From: Mycobacterium fragae
GTDB taxonomy: Bacteria > Actinomycetota > Actinomycetes > Mycobacteriales > Mycobacteriaceae
Direction of reading: 5' to 3'
Assembly: GCF_002102185.1 (NCBI RefSeq)
Contig: NZ_LQOW01000031.1
Location: 434,001 to 498,000, forward strand
DNA length: 64,000 nucleotides
Below, piece by piece: positions 51,517 through 59,403 of the stretch. Made by a program: the position numbers and the translations under genes. Each line of letters opens with the position of its first letter. The stretch's first letter is position 1. Below the pieces are notes generated by a model that was not told the DNA's origin, searched no databases, and saw nothing but the letters and a program-made list of their open reading frames with translations.

Positions 51517-52407
51517 TTGACCTTCAACACCATCGCGCTCGAGCTGGTGCCGCCGAATGTGGAACGCGGTGCTGAGCAGGCAATCGACGATGCCCGCAAA
51601 GTGCTGCAGCTTTCCGCGCAGGCCGGTATCGCCGGCCGCATCGGCCACGTGATGATGCCCGGGTTGATCGCCGAGGAGGATGACCGGCCGGTCGAGATGA
51701 AACCGAAGCTCGACGTGCTGGATTTCTGGTCGATCATCAAGCCGGAGCTGCCCGGGCTGAGCGGGCTGTGCACCCAGGTCACCGCGTTCATGGATGAGCA
51801 ATCGCTGCGCCGACGGCTCGATGAGCTGCTCCGGGCCGGGATCGAGGGCGTCGTTTTCGTCGGCGTACCGCGCACGATGGCCGACGGCGAGGGCTCCGGC
51901 GTGGCGCCGACCGACGCCCTGTCGATTTACCGCGAGCTGGTGGCCAACCGCGGCGTGATCTTGATCCCCACCCGGGAGGGGGAAGCCGGTCGCTTTGGTT
52001 TCAAGTGCGATCGGGGTGCGACGTTCGCGCAGACGCAGCTGTTGTATTCCGACGCCATTACGGAGTTCCTCGCCGAGTTCGCGAAGAACTCAGACCATCG
52101 CCCGGAAATCCTGCTGTCGTTCGGCTTCGTACCGAAGATCGAGAACCGGGTGGGTTTCATCAACTGGCTCATCCAGGACCCGGGCAATGCCGCGGTGGCC
52201 GACGAGCAGGAGTTCGTCAAGACTTTGGCCAACTCGGAACCTGCTCAGAAGCGCAAGCTGATGGTCGACCTGTACAAGCGGGTGATCGACGGCGTCGCGG
52301 ACCTTGGCTATCCGCTGAGCATCCATCTCGAGGCGACGTACGGCATTTCTGCGCCGGCGTTCGAGACGTTCGCAGAAATGCTCGACTACTGGTCGCCGAC
52401 GAGCTGA
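51517..52407 (+). CDS. Non-canonical methylenetetrahydrofolate reductase (Rv2172c-like)
   Basis: The 296-aa TIM-barrel protein begins LTFNTIALELVPPNVERG (M. tuberculosis 301 aa), followed by LLRAGIEGVVFVGVPRTM and DRGATFAQTQLLY. It belongs to the unusual mycobacterial MTHFR-like group proposed to act without FAD. It would supply methyl-THF for methionine synthesis. TTG 51517 is chosen by its ribosome site. Divergent from idsA2 and convergent with lppM, 10 bp apart. Confidence 0.82.
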   Translation: MTFNTIALELVPPNVERGAEQAIDDARKVLQLSAQAGIAGRIGHVMMPGLIAEEDDRPVEMKPKLDVLDFWSIIKPELPGLSGLCTQVTAFMDEQSLRRRLDELLRAGIEGVVFVGVPRTMADGEGSGVAPTDALSIYRELVANRGVILIPTREGEAGRFGFKCDRGATFAQTQLLYSDAITEFLAEFAKNSDHRPEILLSFGFVPKIENRVGFINWLIQDPGNAAVADEQEFVKTLANSEPAQKRKLMVDLYKRVIDGVADLGYPLSIHLEATYGISAPAFETFAEMLDYWSPTS

Positions 52408-52417
52408 CCGGTTGCGG

Positions 52418-53104
52418 TCAGTCGGGTGGCTCGTCGCTCGGCTCGGCGAACCGCGGTGAGCGGTCGCGGCCGTACCAGGCCAGCGCCCCAACCACTCCCG
52501 CGACCACAAACGACGACAGGATCAGCCACATGGCGGCGCCGCGGAAGGAGCGCGTGCTCGGATCGGTGTAGCGAGCCTGGGCGGTCATGGTATTGACGAC
52601 GCCCGGTTTGAGCTTCCACTCCACCATGTCCGAGCCGATGCGGTCGCCGTTGGTCGAAGTCACCGAGCCTGGGAAGGTGACGGTGAGTTCGACGTCGGCC
52701 TGCGGGTCGGTCAGCGAGGTCAAATCCGCCCGCCCTTCCAGGATCACCAGGTCGCCGGCTCTGCGCAGGGACAGATTCACCCCCTGCGCGTCGGGGTTCA
52801 TGTTCGCCAGCTCCGGCAATTCGGCAAAGGTCAACTCGGAAAAGACCGCTTCAGAGCCCTTGTAGCCCTCGTGGTCATACTGGGAGATCGCCACTTTCTG
52901 GCTGAACGGCAAGTTGGGATCCAGTTGCGGCCCGGCGTCTTTGTCGTTGCGGGGTTTGGCCGCGGCGATGATCTCTCCCGACACCAGGTCGTCGGGGGAG
53001 ATGGTGATCGACGCTTTGACCTTGACGCACCCGGCGAGTACCGGCATCGCCAGAAGCAGCATCGTCATCGCCAGCAGGCGGCGGCGATGACGAGCGGTGA
53101 ACAC
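52418..53104 (-). CDS. lppM: Lipoprotein LppM
   Basis: The 228-aa lipoprotein precursor has a basic N-terminus, hydrophobic core and lipobox VLAGC (C26). The extracytoplasmic beta-rich domain (about 30-185) starts VKASITISPDDLVSG. A C-terminal TM helix (about 192-212) ends in a charged tail. In M. tuberculosis LppM is linked to phagosome-maturation interference and PIM binding. GTG at 53104; an in-frame extension to 53635 would run through the acetyltransferase gene. Confidence 0.9.
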   Translation of the reverse strand: MFTARHRRRLLAMTMLLLAMPVLAGCVKVKASITISPDDLVSGEIIAAAKPRNDKDAGPQLDPNLPFSQKVAISQYDHEGYKGSEAVFSELTFAELPELANMNPDAQGVNLSLRRAGDLVILEGRADLTSLTDPQADVELTVTFPGSVTSTNGDRIGSDMVEWKLKPGVVNTMTAQARYTDPSTRSFRGAAMWLILSSFVVAGVVGALAWYGRDRSPRFAEPSDEPPD

Positions 53105-53157
53105 CCGATCATCGTGCCAGACCGGGGTTCCCGCGGGGCCGGGTCGGCCGAGTGCGG

Positions 53158-53814
53158 TTATAGCGGCAGCTTGCGGCCGAGGATTGCGAACGGCCGCGGG
53201 TCGCCCGCGAAGTGGTAGCCGCGGATGATGTCGACGAAGCCGAGACGTCTGTACAGCCGCCATGCGCGATTGGCTTCGCCGTTGATCTCCGGCGTCGACA
53301 GCAGCACATTGGCTTCTGGCCGGCCCGCAAGTAGTTTGCGCGCCAACGCTTCTCCGAGGCCGCGGCCCTGGGCCCGGGGATGGATATGCAATTCGGTCAG
53401 CTCGAAGTAGCTGGACATCAGCTCGGCGATCTCCGGGCCGGGGAAGCCGCCGCGTTGCAGCCCCGTCACCACTTGCTGCTGCCACCACTGATCGGGTGCG
53501 CCGCAATAGCCGTAGGCCACCCCGAGCAAAGGGGCGCTGCTCAGTTCGGCAGCCGGCGGCATCGCCCCGGGCCAGCCGCACACCTCCACCGCGGCGACGG
53601 CTTGCCAGCCGCGCCGGCGCGTGTGTTCCAGCCACATCGCCGCACGCTGGTTCTCAGTGCCGGGTGGATACCGCATGGCGTCGACGTACACATTCAACGC
53701 ATCACCGAGCCGGCGCTGCATGTCGTGCGCCGGGAGGTCGATGAGGAATGTCGCCAACTCGCGGTGCCTTCCTGATGATCCGGTGCCGTGCTTCCGCTTC
53801 ATTATCGGACTCAT
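53158..53814 (-). CDS. GNAT-family acetyltransferase (Rv2170-like)
   Basis: The 218-aa GNAT protein has acetyl-CoA binding motif A HPRAQGRGLGEALARKLL (about 144-161) and motif B AWRLYRRLGFVDI near the C-terminus. The mid-segment PDQWWQQQVVTGL is conserved. The M. tuberculosis orthologue is reported to acetylate isocitrate dehydrogenase lysines. Alternative in-frame ATG starts exist within the first 5 codons. The stop lies 53 bp before the lppM start. Confidence 0.88.
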   Translation of the reverse strand: MSPIMKRKHGTGSSGRHRELATFLIDLPAHDMQRRLGDALNVYVDAMRYPPGTENQRAAMWLEHTRRRGWQAVAAVEVCGWPGAMPPAAELSSAPLLGVAYGYCGAPDQWWQQQVVTGLQRGGFPGPEIAELMSSYFELTELHIHPRAQGRGLGEALARKLLAGRPEANVLLSTPEINGEANRAWRLYRRLGFVDIIRGYHFAGDPRPFAILGRKLPL

Positions 53815-53929
53815 CGTCGGGCGCGGCAGTGCGTGCCGGAGCGGTGATCGGCCGGCATCGTCGCATGGCTACAATCGGCAACCGAAGCGGTGGTACGGCA
53901 CAGATTGACCTCGTATCATTCTGATTAGT

Positions 53930-53946
53930 TGCCCATACAATGGGCA
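53930..53946. promoter_or_regulatory. 17-bp perfect palindrome overlapping a -10 box
   Basis: TGCCCAT-ACA-ATGGGCA is a perfect 7-bp inverted repeat with a 3-nt centre. It contains TACAAT (53936-53941), a good -10 box. It lies 51 bp upstream of the DUF3040 gene in the 182-bp divergent gap. A second palindrome, CTATCGATAG, sits at 53955-53964. The arrangement suggests an operator; the regulator is unknown. Confidence 0.45.
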
Positions 53947-53996
53947 TCCACGTGCTATCGATAGTTACGTGACAGCTTTTCGGCAAGGAGGGACGA

Positions 53997-54398
53997 ATGC
54001 CACTCTCCGATCATGAGCAGCGCATGCTCGAGCAGATCGAGAGCGCGCTCTATGCCGAAGACCCCAAGTTCGCCTCCAGCGTGCGTGGCGGGGGGTTGCG
54101 TGCGCCGACCGCTCGGCGGCGACTCCAAGGCGCGGCGCTGTTCGTCATCGGTCTCGGGATGCTGGTTTCCGGCGTGGCGTTCAAGGCCACGATGATCGGA
54201 ACCTTCCCGATCCTGTCCGTGCTCGGATTCCTCGTCATGTTCGGTGGTGTGGTGTTTGCCATCACCGGTCCGCGGTTGACTGGTCGGGCCGATCACCCTG
54301 GGTCCTCGCCCGGCCCGCGTCAGCGCCGCGCCAAGGGCGCCGGTGGATCCTTCACCAGCCGCATGGAGGACCGCTTCCGCCGCCGGTTCGACGAGTAA
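53997..54398 (+). CDS. DUF3040 membrane protein (Rv2169c-like)
   Basis: The 133-aa protein begins with the DUF3040 signature LSDHEQRMLEQIESALYAEDPKFA. Two TM helices follow (about 44-64 and 69-89), then a basic C-terminus. A very good ribosome site, AAGGAGGGACGA, precedes ATG 53997. It is a single-gene unit: palindrome upstream, strong terminator downstream. The function is unknown; the family is widespread in actinobacteria. Confidence 0.88.
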   Translation: MPLSDHEQRMLEQIESALYAEDPKFASSVRGGGLRAPTARRRLQGAALFVIGLGMLVSGVAFKATMIGTFPILSVLGFLVMFGGVVFAITGPRLTGRADHPGSSPGPRQRRAKGAGGSFTSRMEDRFRRRFDE

Positions 54399-54413
54399 CG
54401 ATTTACCAACTGT

Positions 54414-54441
54414 GGGGCAGCCGACCGGCTGCCCCTTTTTT
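54414..54441 (+). terminator. Intrinsic terminator after the DUF3040 gene
   Basis: The arms GGGGCAGCC (54414-54422) and GGCTGCCCC (54427-54435) form a perfect 9-bp stem with a GACC loop, followed by six T residues (54436-54441). This is a canonical Rho-independent terminator and insulates the dcw cluster from upstream transcription. Confidence 0.9.
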
Positions 54442-54604
54442 GTGCCCGGGCCGGACCGCAGCCCCACAACGCCCCACCCGGCATCTGATCGGCGCTGATC
54501 TGGGTAATTCCGAGTCCGGCGGGTCGGCGTTATGCCTGCCCATCACGGCGGGGTGGATTGCCACCGCGTAAATCACCCATCTGTTATCCAATAAATGGCG
54601 CAAA

Positions 54605-54630
54605 GTGGGGGATTGTGGGGTATGGTGGCG
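54605..54630 (+). promoter_or_regulatory. MraZ operator: three 10-bp-spaced GTGG boxes
   Basis: GTGGGG (54605-54610), GTGGGG (54615-54620) and GTGGCG (54625-54630) recur with exactly 4-nt spacers, 60-85 bp upstream of mraZ. MraZ is known to bind such repeats in its own promoter, so this is very probably its autoregulatory site. Confidence 0.8.
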
Positions 54631-54689
54631 GAAGTCGGTAGGGGAAACCAGGTGACGAGGACACCGGGCGATGGCGTGGAGGTGGCCGG

Positions 54690-55124
54690 ATGTTTTTGGG
54701 CACCTACACGCCGAAGCTGGACGACAAGGGGCGGCTGACGTTGCCCGCCAAGTTCCGCGACGCGCTGGCAGGAGGGTTAATGGTCACCAAGAGCCAAGAC
54801 CACAGCCTTGCTGTGTACCCGCGCGCGGAATTCGAGCAGCTCGCCCGCCGGTTGGCCGACCGGGCCAAGCGCAATAACCCGGAGGCCAGAGCCTTCCTGC
54901 GCAACCTGGCTGCCGCCACCGACGAACAGCATCCCGATGCGCAGGGCCGCATCACGTTATCTGCCGAGCACCGCCGCTACGCGAACCTCTCGAAGGACTG
55001 CGTGGTGATCGGATCGGTCGACTACCTGGAGATCTGGGATGCCCAGGCCTGGCAGGACTATCAGCAGACCCATGAAGAGAACTTCTCCGCGGCCAGCGAT
55101 GAAGCACTCGACGACATTATCTGA
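54690..55124 (+). CDS. mraZ: Transcriptional regulator MraZ
   Basis: The 144-aa AbrB-like double-domain DNA-binding protein regulates the dcw cluster. Both repeats carry the DxxGR signature: LDDKGRLTLPAKFR (about 10-23) and PDAQGRITLSAEHR (about 82-95). ATG at 54690 has GGAGG 7 nt upstream. Its three target boxes lie just before it. The next gene, rsmH, starts 1 nt after its stop. Confidence 0.97.
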   Translation: MFLGTYTPKLDDKGRLTLPAKFRDALAGGLMVTKSQDHSLAVYPRAEFEQLARRLADRAKRNNPEARAFLRNLAAATDEQHPDAQGRITLSAEHRRYANLSKDCVVIGSVDYLEIWDAQAWQDYQQTHEENFSAASDEALDDII

Positions 55125-55125
55125 G

Positions 55126-56280
55126 GTGCATGCCCGTGCGCCGTGGCCTCTGCCCGAACCGACCCTGACGTACTTCCCCAACGCCAGGTTCGTGCTCTCG
55201 GACAGGGACCTCGGCGCAGGGGCGCTTGCAATCGCCCGGTCGGTCATTCGTCGGGGAGGTGTTGTCGTGCCTGACGCCACTGGTGGTTTCGGTCATGTGC
55301 CGGTACTGCTCGACCGCTGCGTGGCACTACTCACCCCTGCGCTGACGCGGCACGATCCGGGCGGATCAGGTGCGGTGCTCCTCGACGCGACCATCGGTGC
55401 AGGCGGACATGCGGAGCGGTTCTTGACCGACCTGCCCGGGCTACGGCTGATCGGCATCGACCGCGATCCGACCGCCGTGGACATCGCCCGTGCCCGGCTG
55501 GCGCGGTTCGCCGATCGGGTCACGCTGATCCAGACCCGCTATGACGGGCTCGTCGGCGCCCTGACCGGATCCGGCTATGGCGCAACAGGATCCGTCGACG
55601 GTGTGCTGTTCGATCTCGGCGTGTCATCGATGCAACTCGACCGCGGCGAGCGCGGCTTTTCCTACGCCCACGATGCGCCGTTGGACATGCGGATGGACCC
55701 CGGATCACCGCTGACCGCCGCGGAGATAGTCAACACCTACGACGAGGCAACGCTCGCCGACATCTTGCGCCGATACGGCGAGGAGCGCTTCGCGCGCCGC
55801 ATCGCCGCGCACATCGTGCGCCGCCGGGCGCGCACGCCGTTCACGTCGACCGGCGAGCTGGTAGAGGTTGTCTACCAAGCGATCCCGGCCCCGGCACGGC
55901 GCACCGGCGGGCATCCGGCCAAGCGCACATTCCAGGCACTGCGCATTGCGGTCAACGCCGAGCTGGACGCGTTGCACGACGCTCTTCCCGCCGCGCTGAA
56001 TGCGCTCGCCGTCGACGGGCGCATCGTGGTGCTGTCCTATCAATCACTGGAGGACCGCATCGTCAAACGGATGTTCACGCAGGCCACCAGATCCACCACG
56101 CCGTCCGATCTACCGGTCGAACTCCCAGGGCACGCACCGCAATTCGTTTCCTTGACGCGCGGCGCCGAACGCGCCGACGACGCCGAGATCCGGTACAACC
56201 CGCGCAGCGCCGCGGTGCGACTGCGCGCAGTGCAACGGGTGAAACCCGGGCAGCGGGCCGCGGGCAGGAGTGACTCATGA
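55126..56280 (+). CDS. rsmH: 16S rRNA (cytosine1402-N4)-methyltransferase
   Basis: SAM-dependent methylation of C1402 in 16S rRNA. The 384-aa product has GFGHVPVLLDRC, DATIGAGGHAERFL (SAM motif I), GIDRDPTA, LFDLGVSSMQLD and ALRIAVNAELD. GTG at 55126 gives VHARAPWPLPE, aligning with the N-terminus I recall for M. tuberculosis RsmH. Frames opening at 55039 or ATG 55099 would overlap mraZ. The extra N-terminal 60 residues are a mycobacterial feature. Coupled to ftsL by ATGA. Confidence 0.94.
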   Translation: MHARAPWPLPEPTLTYFPNARFVLSDRDLGAGALAIARSVIRRGGVVVPDATGGFGHVPVLLDRCVALLTPALTRHDPGGSGAVLLDATIGAGGHAERFLTDLPGLRLIGIDRDPTAVDIARARLARFADRVTLIQTRYDGLVGALTGSGYGATGSVDGVLFDLGVSSMQLDRGERGFSYAHDAPLDMRMDPGSPLTAAEIVNTYDEATLADILRRYGEERFARRIAAHIVRRRARTPFTSTGELVEVVYQAIPAPARRTGGHPAKRTFQALRIAVNAELDALHDALPAALNALAVDGRIVVLSYQSLEDRIVKRMFTQATRSTTPSDLPVELPGHAPQFVSLTRGAERADDAEIRYNPRSAAVRLRAVQRVKPGQRAAGRSDS

Positions 56281-57443
56281 AGGCCAAGCGCGAAGCGCCG
56301 CCCCGCGATCGCCGTCGCGGGCATGACGGGGCATCCAAAAAGTCCGGGCGCCGACCAGCCGATCCCGCGCCCGCCCGTCGCACCCGTGCGCGCGGCGGAA
56401 AGGCCTCGGCGCCAGCCCATGAGCCACGGGCTCCGCGTACTGCGCCGCAGACCACCCCGATGGCGCGTCCGGCTGAGCGGATGGCTCGACCGAAGAACAC
56501 CAGCCAGGCCAAGGCACGGGCGAAGGCGCGGAAAGCCAAGGCGCCCAAGGTTATCCGTCCGCCTTTACGGGATCGTTTGCTCAATCGGCTGGCGTCGATC
56601 GACCTACGGCCACGCACGCTGGCGGCAAAAGTGCCCTTCGTGGTGCTGGTCATCGGCTCCCTCGGCGCCGGGCTGGGCGTCACGTTGTGGTTGTCCACCG
56701 ATGCGGCCGAGCGTTCCTATCAACTCGGCAACGCCCGCGAGAAGAACCAGCTGTTGCAGCAGCAAAAGGAGGCGCTGGAGCGCGACGTGCTGGAGGCGCA
56801 GTCCGCACCGGCGCTGGCCGAGGCCGCGCGCGGCCTGGGAATGATCCCGACGAGGGACACCGCCCACTTGATCCAGGATCCGGCCGGCAACTGGGTGGTC
56901 GTCGGCACTCCCAAGCCGGCCGAGGGGATGCCGCCGCCACCGCTGAACACCAAGCTGCCTGACGAGCGGCCCGCACCGCCTCCGCCGCCGGTGAATCCGG
57001 TCGAGGTGCCGGTTCGGGTGGGCCCGGGTACAGGCGCACCGGCCGTGCCGGGACTGACCGGTCCGGAGGTGATGGTCCGAGCTCCCGATGGCGCCACCAC
57101 GTTGGGCACCGAGCATCTTCCCGCTCCGGCCGCACCCCCGGCACCGCCCACGCCTCCCGCTGTGCCCGCGCCCCCGGCACCTGTTGCGCCCCCGGCACCT
57201 GTTGCGGCCCCGCCCGATCTGGCTCCGCCCCCCGCGGTGCCACCGGCGGTGGCCGGGCCCGCGCCCCTTGCCGGGCCCGCACCGCCGCCCACCATTGCGG
57301 CGCCCCCGCCGGCGCCACCACCCGCGGGCGTCGTGCCGCCGGGCGGCGTGCCGCACGGGACCGCGGCGCCGCCCGCGACTGCGCCGCTCATCGGCGAGCA
57401 GTTCGGCCCGCTGACCGCAACGACACCCGGCGCGGCACGGTGA
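56277..57443 (+). CDS. FtsL-like divisome protein (Rv2164c-like)
   Basis: The 388-aa bitopic protein has a long basic cytoplasmic N-terminus (1-115), one TM helix (about 119-139) and a short coiled coil (about 146-176: NQLLQQQKEALERDVLEAQ) ending in an FtsL-type LGMIPTRDTAHL motif. An unusually long Pro/Ala-rich external tail follows (about 205-388). Position between rsmH and pbpB is that of ftsL. It overlaps pbpB by GTGA. By analogy it would recruit FtsB/FtsQ to the division site. Confidence 0.85.
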   Translation: MKAKREAPPRDRRRGHDGASKKSGRRPADPAPARRTRARGGKASAPAHEPRAPRTAPQTTPMARPAERMARPKNTSQAKARAKARKAKAPKVIRPPLRDRLLNRLASIDLRPRTLAAKVPFVVLVIGSLGAGLGVTLWLSTDAAERSYQLGNAREKNQLLQQQKEALERDVLEAQSAPALAEAARGLGMIPTRDTAHLIQDPAGNWVVVGTPKPAEGMPPPPLNTKLPDERPAPPPPPVNPVEVPVRVGPGTGAPAVPGLTGPEVMVRAPDGATTLGTEHLPAPAAPPAPPTPPAVPAPPAPVAPPAPVAAPPDLAPPPAVPPAVAGPAPLAGPAPPPTIAAPPPAPPPAGVVPPGGVPHGTAAPPATAPLIGEQFGPLTATTPGAAR

Positions 57444-59374
57444 GTCGCGCGGACCGGTCAGGCGGCCGATCGTCACGGCCCGTAGGCCGTGCGGGCCGCA
57501 AGACAAAGGCAACCCCGCCCGGCCGTTCGGCGCGCGAGCGTCGTACCCGCCAAGCTGCCGAGCTCGGGGCGCGCGGTGCGTCGTTCGTTTTCCGGCACAG
57601 AGCCGGCAACGCCGTCATCTTCGTGGCCCTGATAGTGGCGGCGGCGCAGCTGTTCTACCTGCAGGTGCCGCGCGCCTCCGGCCTGCGTGCCGAGGCTGCC
57701 GGCCAGCTCAAGGTGACCGACGTCGAAAAGGCGGTGCGCGGCAGCATCATCGACCGCAACAACGACCAACTCGCCTTCACCATCGAGGCGCGCGCCTTGA
57801 CCTTTCAGCCGCGCAGGATCCACAAGCAGCTCGCCGAGGCCAAACAAAAGAACGCGAACGCCCCCGACCCGCAGCAGCGACTGCGCGACATCGCCAAGGA
57901 GGTCGCGCTGCGCCTGAACAACAAGCCGGACACGGCCACCGTGCTGAAAAAGCTGAAGAGCGACGAGACCTTCGTCTATTTGGCTCGCGCCGTCGACCCC
58001 GCCATCGCCACGGTGATCACGAAAAAGTACCCCGAGGTCGGCGCCGAACGCCAAGACCTGCGCCAGTATCCGGGCGGATCGCTGGCGGCCAACATCGTCG
58101 GCGGCATCGACTGGGACGGCCACGGTCTGCTCGGGCTGGAGGACTCGCTGGACGCCGAGCTGGCCGGCACCGACGGCTCGGTCACCTACGACCGCGGCTC
58201 CGACGGCGTGGTGATCCCCGGCAGCTATCGCAACCAGCACAAGGCGGTCAACGGCTCGACCGTCCAACTCACCATCGACGACGACATCCAGTTCTACGTC
58301 CAGCAACAGGTGCAGCAGGCCAAGAACCTGTCCGGATCCCGCAACGTCTCGGCGGTGGTCCTCGACGCCAAGACCGGTGAAGTGCTGGCCATGTCCAACG
58401 ACAACACCTTCGACCCCTCCCAGGACATTGGCCGTCAGGGCAACAAAGAGATGGGCAACCTCGCGGTGTCCTCGCCATTCGAGCCCGGGTCGGTGAACAA
58501 GGTCGTCACCGCGTCTTCGGTTATCGAGTACGGGCTGAGCAATCCCGACGAGGTGCTGCAAGTGCCGGGCTCGATCCACATGGGCGGGGTCACCGTGCAC
58601 GATGCCTGGGGCCATGGCGTGATGCCCTACACGACCACCGGCGTGTTCGGGAAATCTTCCAACGTGGGCACGCTGATGCTCGCGCAGCGCGTCGGCCCGG
58701 ACCGCTACTACGACATGCTCCGCAAGTTCGGCCTGGGTCAGCGCACCGGTGTCGGGTTGCCGGGCGAGAGCGCCGGCGTGGTGCCGCCGATCGACCAGTG
58801 GTCGGGCAGCACGTTCTCCAACCTGCCTATCGGCCAAGGCCTTTCGATGACTCTGCTGCAGATGACCGGCATGTACCAGACGATCGCCAATGACGGGCTG
58901 CGGATGGCGCCGCGAATCGTCAAGGCCACCATCGGGCCCGACGGCAGCCGGACCGAAGAGCCGCGGCCGGAAGGCGTACGGGTGGTCTCGCCGCAGACCG
59001 CGCAGACCGTGCGCAACATGCTGCGCGGGGTCGTGCAGCGTGATCCGAGGGGCTACCAGCAGGGCACCGGGCCGCAAGCCGCGGTCGACGGTTACCAGAT
59101 CTCGGGCAAAACCGGGACAGGCCAGCAGATCAACCCGGCCTGCGGCTGTTATTTCGACGACGTCTACTGGATCACCTTCGCCGGCATCGCCACGACCGAC
59201 AACCCGCGGTACGTGGTCGGCATCATGATGGACAACCCGCAGCGCAATGCGGACGGCACACCGGGCCACTCGGCCGCCCCGTTGTTCCACAACATCGCGG
59301 GCTGGCTGCTGCAGCGCGAAAACATCCCGCTCTCGCCCGATCCCGGGCCGCCGTTGACGTTGCAAGCCCTATAG
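57440..59374 (+). CDS. pbpB: Septal transpeptidase PbpB (PBP3/FtsI)
   Basis: Class B penicillin-binding protein of the divisome. The 644-aa product has a basic cytoplasmic N-terminus, a TM helix (about 57-75) and a dimerisation domain with RGSIIDRN. The transpeptidase domain carries S351-x-x-K354 (PGSVNK), S406-S-N (KSSNVG) and K557-T-G (SGKTGTG). GTG at 57440 overlaps the ftsL stop. M. tuberculosis has PE_PGRS38 and other genes between pbpB and murE (from memory); here murE follows after 29 bp. Confidence 0.97.
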   Translation: MSRADRSGGRSSRPVGRAGRKTKATPPGRSARERRTRQAAELGARGASFVFRHRAGNAVIFVALIVAAAQLFYLQVPRASGLRAEAAGQLKVTDVEKAVRGSIIDRNNDQLAFTIEARALTFQPRRIHKQLAEAKQKNANAPDPQQRLRDIAKEVALRLNNKPDTATVLKKLKSDETFVYLARAVDPAIATVITKKYPEVGAERQDLRQYPGGSLAANIVGGIDWDGHGLLGLEDSLDAELAGTDGSVTYDRGSDGVVIPGSYRNQHKAVNGSTVQLTIDDDIQFYVQQQVQQAKNLSGSRNVSAVVLDAKTGEVLAMSNDNTFDPSQDIGRQGNKEMGNLAVSSPFEPGSVNKVVTASSVIEYGLSNPDEVLQVPGSIHMGGVTVHDAWGHGVMPYTTTGVFGKSSNVGTLMLAQRVGPDRYYDMLRKFGLGQRTGVGLPGESAGVVPPIDQWSGSTFSNLPIGQGLSMTLLQMTGMYQTIANDGLRMAPRIVKATIGPDGSRTEEPRPEGVRVVSPQTAQTVRNMLRGVVQRDPRGYQQGTGPQAAVDGYQISGKTGTGQQINPACGCYFDDVYWITFAGIATTDNPRYVVGIMMDNPQRNADGTPGHSAAPLFHNIAGWLLQRENIPLSPDPGPPLTLQAL

Positions 59375-59403
59375 CGGCTGAGTGTCGTCGCCGGGTCGAT
59401 AAG

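Noticed and set aside
57473..59365. 630-codon open frame antisense to pbpB
   Set aside because: Mirror frame of a high-GC gene: low-complexity His/Arg/Val-rich translation, no motif, and fully inside a certain pbpB.
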